Positions 6,283-8,043 of a stretch of DNA of 8,043 nt are shown here, piece by piece (position 1 is the first letter of the stretch; the number at the start of each line of letters is the position of its first letter). The notes under the pieces were generated by a model, which was not told the origin of the DNA, made no database searches, and saw nothing but the letters and a program-made list of their open reading frames with translations. The stretch spans positions 1 through 8,043 of the forward strand of contig DASWJX010000212.1 of the NCBI GenBank assembly GCA_036396915.1, read 5' to 3'. A program made the position numbers and the translations under genes. The DNA comes from BM509 sp036396915. GTDB taxonomy: Bacteria; Desulfobacterota; Desulfuromonadia; Desulfuromonadales; Geopsychrobacteraceae.

Positions 6283-7638
6283 ATGATTACCGCCATCAGC
6301 CCGATCGACGGGCGCTACGCATCGAAAGTTTCCGAGCTGGCCGAATGTTTTTCCGAGTACGCGCTGCTGAAAAACCGGGTCAAGGTCGAGGTCGCGTGGC
6401 TGATCGCCCTCTGCGCCGAAGCGGGTGTCGCCGAGTGCCGGGCGCTTGACGCCGACGAGGAACAGACCCTGCGCCGGATCGTGGCCGATTTCACGCCCGC
6501 CGAAGCGGAGCAGATCAAGAAGATCGAAGCGGTCACCAACCACGATGTCAAGGCGGTCGAATATTACCTGAAGGAGCAGATCGCCGGAACCGGCCTGGAG
6601 GAGTTGTCCGAATTCATCCACTTCGCCTGCACTTCCGAGGACATCAACAACCTGTCCCACGCCCTGATGCTCAAGGACGGCCTGGCCGCCCTGGTGCCGC
6701 TGCAGCAGGAGATCATCGCCGCCCTCAAAACGCTGGCGCGGGAATTCAAGAACGTGCCGATGCTGGCCCGCACCCACGGCCAGACCGCCTCGCCGACCAC
6801 CATCGGCAAGGAGCTGGCGGTGTTTGCCGCGCGCCTGGCCAGACAGAGCGAAAAGATCGCCGCCGTGGAACTGCTCGGCAAGCTGAACGGCGCGGTCGGC
6901 AACTTCAACGCGCACCTCTCCGCCTACCCCGGCGTCGACTGGCCGGAGCTGACCAGGGGCGTTATCGAAAACGAACTGGGGCTGACCCAGAACCTGTTCA
7001 CCACCCAGATCGAACCGCATGACTACATGGCCGAACTGTTCGACGCCCTGGCGCGCTGGAACACCATCCTCACCGACCTCAACCGCGACATCTGGAGTTA
7101 TGTCTCGATGGCCTATTTCGGCCAGAAGACCGTCAAGGGCGAGATCGGTTCCTCGACCATGCCGCACAAGGTCAACCCCATCGATTTCGAGAATTCCGAA
7201 GGGAACTGCGGGCTGGCCAACGCCATCTACAACCACCTCTCGGCCAAGCTGCCGATTTCCCGGCTGCAACGCGACCTCACCGATTCCACCGTGCTGCGCA
7301 ACATGGGGGTCGGCTTCGGCTACAGCATGATCGCCTGCAAATCGACCCTGAAGGGTCTGTCCAAGCTGAAACTGAACGAGAAGAACCTGGCGGCCGATCT
7401 GGACAAGGCCTGGGAAGTCATGGCCGAGCCGATCCAGACGGTGATGCGCAAGGCGGGGATCGAAAAACCCTACGAGAAACTGAAGGAACTGACCCGTGGC
7501 AGGCAGATCGATCGTGAAACCATTCGCGCCTTTGTCGAAGGGCTGGACCTGGCTCCGGAAGACAAACAGCGCCTGCTCGACATGAGCCCGGCCAGCTACG
7601 TCGGCATGGCCTCCGAAATCGTCGATCTGCTCGACTAA
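6283..7638 (+). CDS. purB: Adenylosuccinate lyase
   Basis: PurB acts twice in purine synthesis. It splits SAICAR to AICAR plus fumarate in IMP formation, and adenylosuccinate to AMP plus fumarate. It is a cytoplasmic homotetramer of the fumarase/aspartase superfamily. The protein has 451 residues; E. coli PurB has 456. It starts with MITAISPIDGRYASKV, the usual beginning of the E. coli-type subgroup. Other landmarks are TNHDVKAVEYYLKE, TSEDINNLSHAL, ARTHGQTASPTT with the general-acid/base histidine at H165, and the superfamily signature GSSTMPHKVNPIDFENSEGN with the catalytic serine at about S291 (bases 7141-7203). This is the longer E. coli-like form, not the B. subtilis-like form with SSAMPYKRNP. 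The start is set by AAGGAG nine bases upstream, and a strong terminator follows 20 bases after the stop. It appears monocistronic; no other pur genes are adjacent. Confidence 0.97.
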   Translation: MITAISPIDGRYASKVSELAECFSEYALLKNRVKVEVAWLIALCAEAGVAECRALDADEEQTLRRIVADFTPAEAEQIKKIEAVTNHDVKAVEYYLKEQIAGTGLEELSEFIHFACTSEDINNLSHALMLKDGLAALVPLQQEIIAALKTLAREFKNVPMLARTHGQTASPTTIGKELAVFAARLARQSEKIAAVELLGKLNGAVGNFNAHLSAYPGVDWPELTRGVIENELGLTQNLFTTQIEPHDYMAELFDALARWNTILTDLNRDIWSYVSMAYFGQKTVKGEIGSSTMPHKVNPIDFENSEGNCGLANAIYNHLSAKLPISRLQRDLTDSTVLRNMGVGFGYSMIACKSTLKGLSKLKLNEKNLAADLDKAWEVMAEPIQTVMRKAGIEKPYEKLKELTRGRQIDRETIRAFVEGLDLAPEDKQRLLDMSPASYVGMASEIVDLLD

Positions 7639-7655
7639 AGCGGAGCAGCTATCAG

Positions 7656-7700
7656 AAAAAAACGGCAGCGGGACCGCGATTTCGGTCCCGCTGCCGTTTT
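7656..7700. terminator. Strong rho-independent terminator of purB, probably bidirectional
   Basis: A perfect 18-bp stem, 7659-7676 with 7683-7700 (core ACGGCAGCGGGACCG), closes a six-base loop CGATTT. The 3' side ends in TTTT and continues GCGTTT; the 5' side is preceded by a run of seven A (7656-7662), which makes a U-tract on the opposite strand. It begins about 20 bases after the purB stop. Confidence 0.93.
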
Positions 7701-7718
7701 GCGTTTCCTTTTGCAATC

Positions 7719-7742
7719 GCGACAGCATGAACCTTGCTGCGC
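7719..7742 (+). other. Small bulged stem-loop in noncoding DNA
   Basis: GCG-A-CAGCA (7719-7727) pairs with TGCTGCGC (7735-7742) around a seven-base loop, giving eight pairs with one bulged A. It lies just after the purB terminator. No gene, U-tract or known RNA family was recognised in 7701-7840, so its meaning is unclear. Confidence 0.25.
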
Positions 7743-7840
7743 AACGGCTGCATGCATCCCGAAACCTGCCAACGTTCCCTCTGCACCACGAAAAAACCCG
7801 CCTCATCCCGTTCCCGCTGATTGAATAACAACGACTTAAT

Positions 7841-7878
7841 GACAACTTGACACAGTCCGGTTGTCTGCTAATTTTAAT
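7841..7878 (+). promoter_or_regulatory. Promoter of the outer-membrane protein gene with a flanking inverted repeat
   Basis: A perfect -35 hexamer TTGACA lies at 7847-7852. Possible -10 boxes are TAATTT (7869-7874, 16-base spacer) or TTTAAT (7873-7878, five of six matches but a 20-base spacer). The -35 is bracketed by an inverted repeat GACAAC (7841-7846) and GTTGTC (7860-7865), a plausible operator. The transcript would have a leader of roughly 45 bases before ATG 7926. The local AT content rises here, as expected of a promoter. Confidence 0.55.
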
Positions 7879-7912
7879 GCGATGGAATAGGATGAGCGAT
7901 CATAGTGCTGCC

Positions 7913-7919
7913 AAGGAGG
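7913..7919 (+). promoter_or_regulatory. Consensus ribosome binding site of the last gene
   Basis: AAGGAGG ends six bases before ATG 7926, near-perfect complementarity to the 16S rRNA tail. It confirms a real start and suggests efficient translation. Confidence 0.8.
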
Positions 7920-7925
7920 GATATC

Positions 7926-8043
7926 ATGCATCTCAGAATTTTCCCGGTCTGTCTTTTCTTCGTTTTACTCACAGTCACTTCAGCGCCGTCGGCGGAAGAT
8001 CACGGAGCGTATATCGGCGCACAGCTCGGAGCGGTGTTTGCCG
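7926..8043 (+). CDS. Secreted/outer-membrane protein, N-terminal fragment
   Basis: Only the first 39 codons are in the window and the gene continues past the right edge. It begins MHLRIFPVCLFFVLLTVTSA followed by PSAEDHGAYIGAQLGAVFA. There is a short basic start, a hydrophobic core of about 14 residues and a probable signal-peptidase I site after TSA or PSA (about residues 20-23), so the protein is exported. The mature N-terminus GAYIGAQLGAVFA has the alternating glycine/aromatic pattern of the first strand of small OmpA/OmpW-like outer-membrane beta-barrels. No cysteine follows the hydrophobic core, so it is not a lipoprotein. The ATG is fixed by AAGGAGG six bases upstream. The signal-peptide codons include AGA, TTA and TCA, which are uncommon in the neighbouring genes. 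The barrel assignment rests on very few residues and is tentative; export is well supported. Confidence 0.7.
   Translation, partial: MHLRIFPVCLFFVLLTVTSAPSAEDHGAYIGAQLGAVFA

Noticed and set aside
7749..7756. Perfect 8-bp palindrome TGCATGCA
   Set aside because: It is short, isolated in noncoding sequence and not near a promoter element; such palindromes are expected by chance.
5392..7845. 817-codon open frame on the minus strand opposite purB and rluA
   Set aside because: It is antisense to two clearly recognised genes, spans their promoters and the purB terminator, and its translation is low-complexity (Q, G, V, D-rich) with no recognisable domain. High GC keeps this antisense frame free of stops.
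1..8043. CRISPR arrays, tRNA or rRNA genes, insertion sequences, phage genes, toxin-antitoxin or defence genes
   Set aside because: Nothing resembling these was seen: no regularly spaced repeats, transposase motifs or cloverleaf sequences. The window is accounted for by housekeeping-type genes.

Overview
This 8 kb window is a GC-rich stretch of bacterial chromosome made almost entirely of housekeeping and accessory metabolic genes. It holds a B12-dependent ribonucleotide reductase, an E. coli-type adenylosuccinate lyase, an RluA-type pseudouridine synthase, the hydrogenase maturation factor HypF and a signal-peptide-bearing probable outer-membrane protein. Together these suggest a Gram-negative, anaerobic or facultative bacterium. 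Gene content and style would fit a deltaproteobacterial (Desulfuromonadota/Geobacter-like) genome. That placement is inference from gene content, not a database match.

Layout. (1) Positions 2-1273, plus strand: the C-terminal 423 residues of class II ribonucleotide reductase NrdJ, whose 5' part lies upstream of the window. A small cysteine-rich YcgN/YkgJ-family protein (1264-1560) overlaps its 3' end by 10 bases. (2) 1561-1755: an intergenic region with a 7-bp stem-loop and a short rho-independent terminator whose U-tract is itself part of a second inverted repeat. (3) 1756-3042, plus: a 12-helix UMF1/Atg22-like MFS transporter. (4) 3101-5377, minus: full-length HypF with a GTG start, convergent with the transporter across a 58-base hairpin-bearing gap. 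(5) 5378-5541: a 164-bp divergent promoter region. (6) 5542-6198, plus: an RluA-family pseudouridine synthase starting at TTG. (7) 6283-7638, plus: purB behind its own good promoter, closed by a strong 18-bp-stem terminator. (8) 7639-7925: noncoding DNA with a well-formed promoter that carries an inverted repeat. (9) 7926 to the window end: the start of a secreted or outer-membrane protein.

How the genes relate. NrdJ (deoxynucleotide synthesis) and PurB (purine/AMP synthesis) are both nucleotide metabolism but are separate transcription units here. HypF implies that the organism makes NiFe hydrogenase, although no other hyp gene is beside it. The only clear operon is nrdJ plus the small cysteine-cluster gene.

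I found no convincing sign of a new defence, mobile or biosynthetic system. The points worth a second look are modest: the nrdJ/YcgN-like overlap, the orphan hypF, several start-codon corrections, and palindromes placed within promoters. Several very long antisense open frames are artefacts of high GC content.
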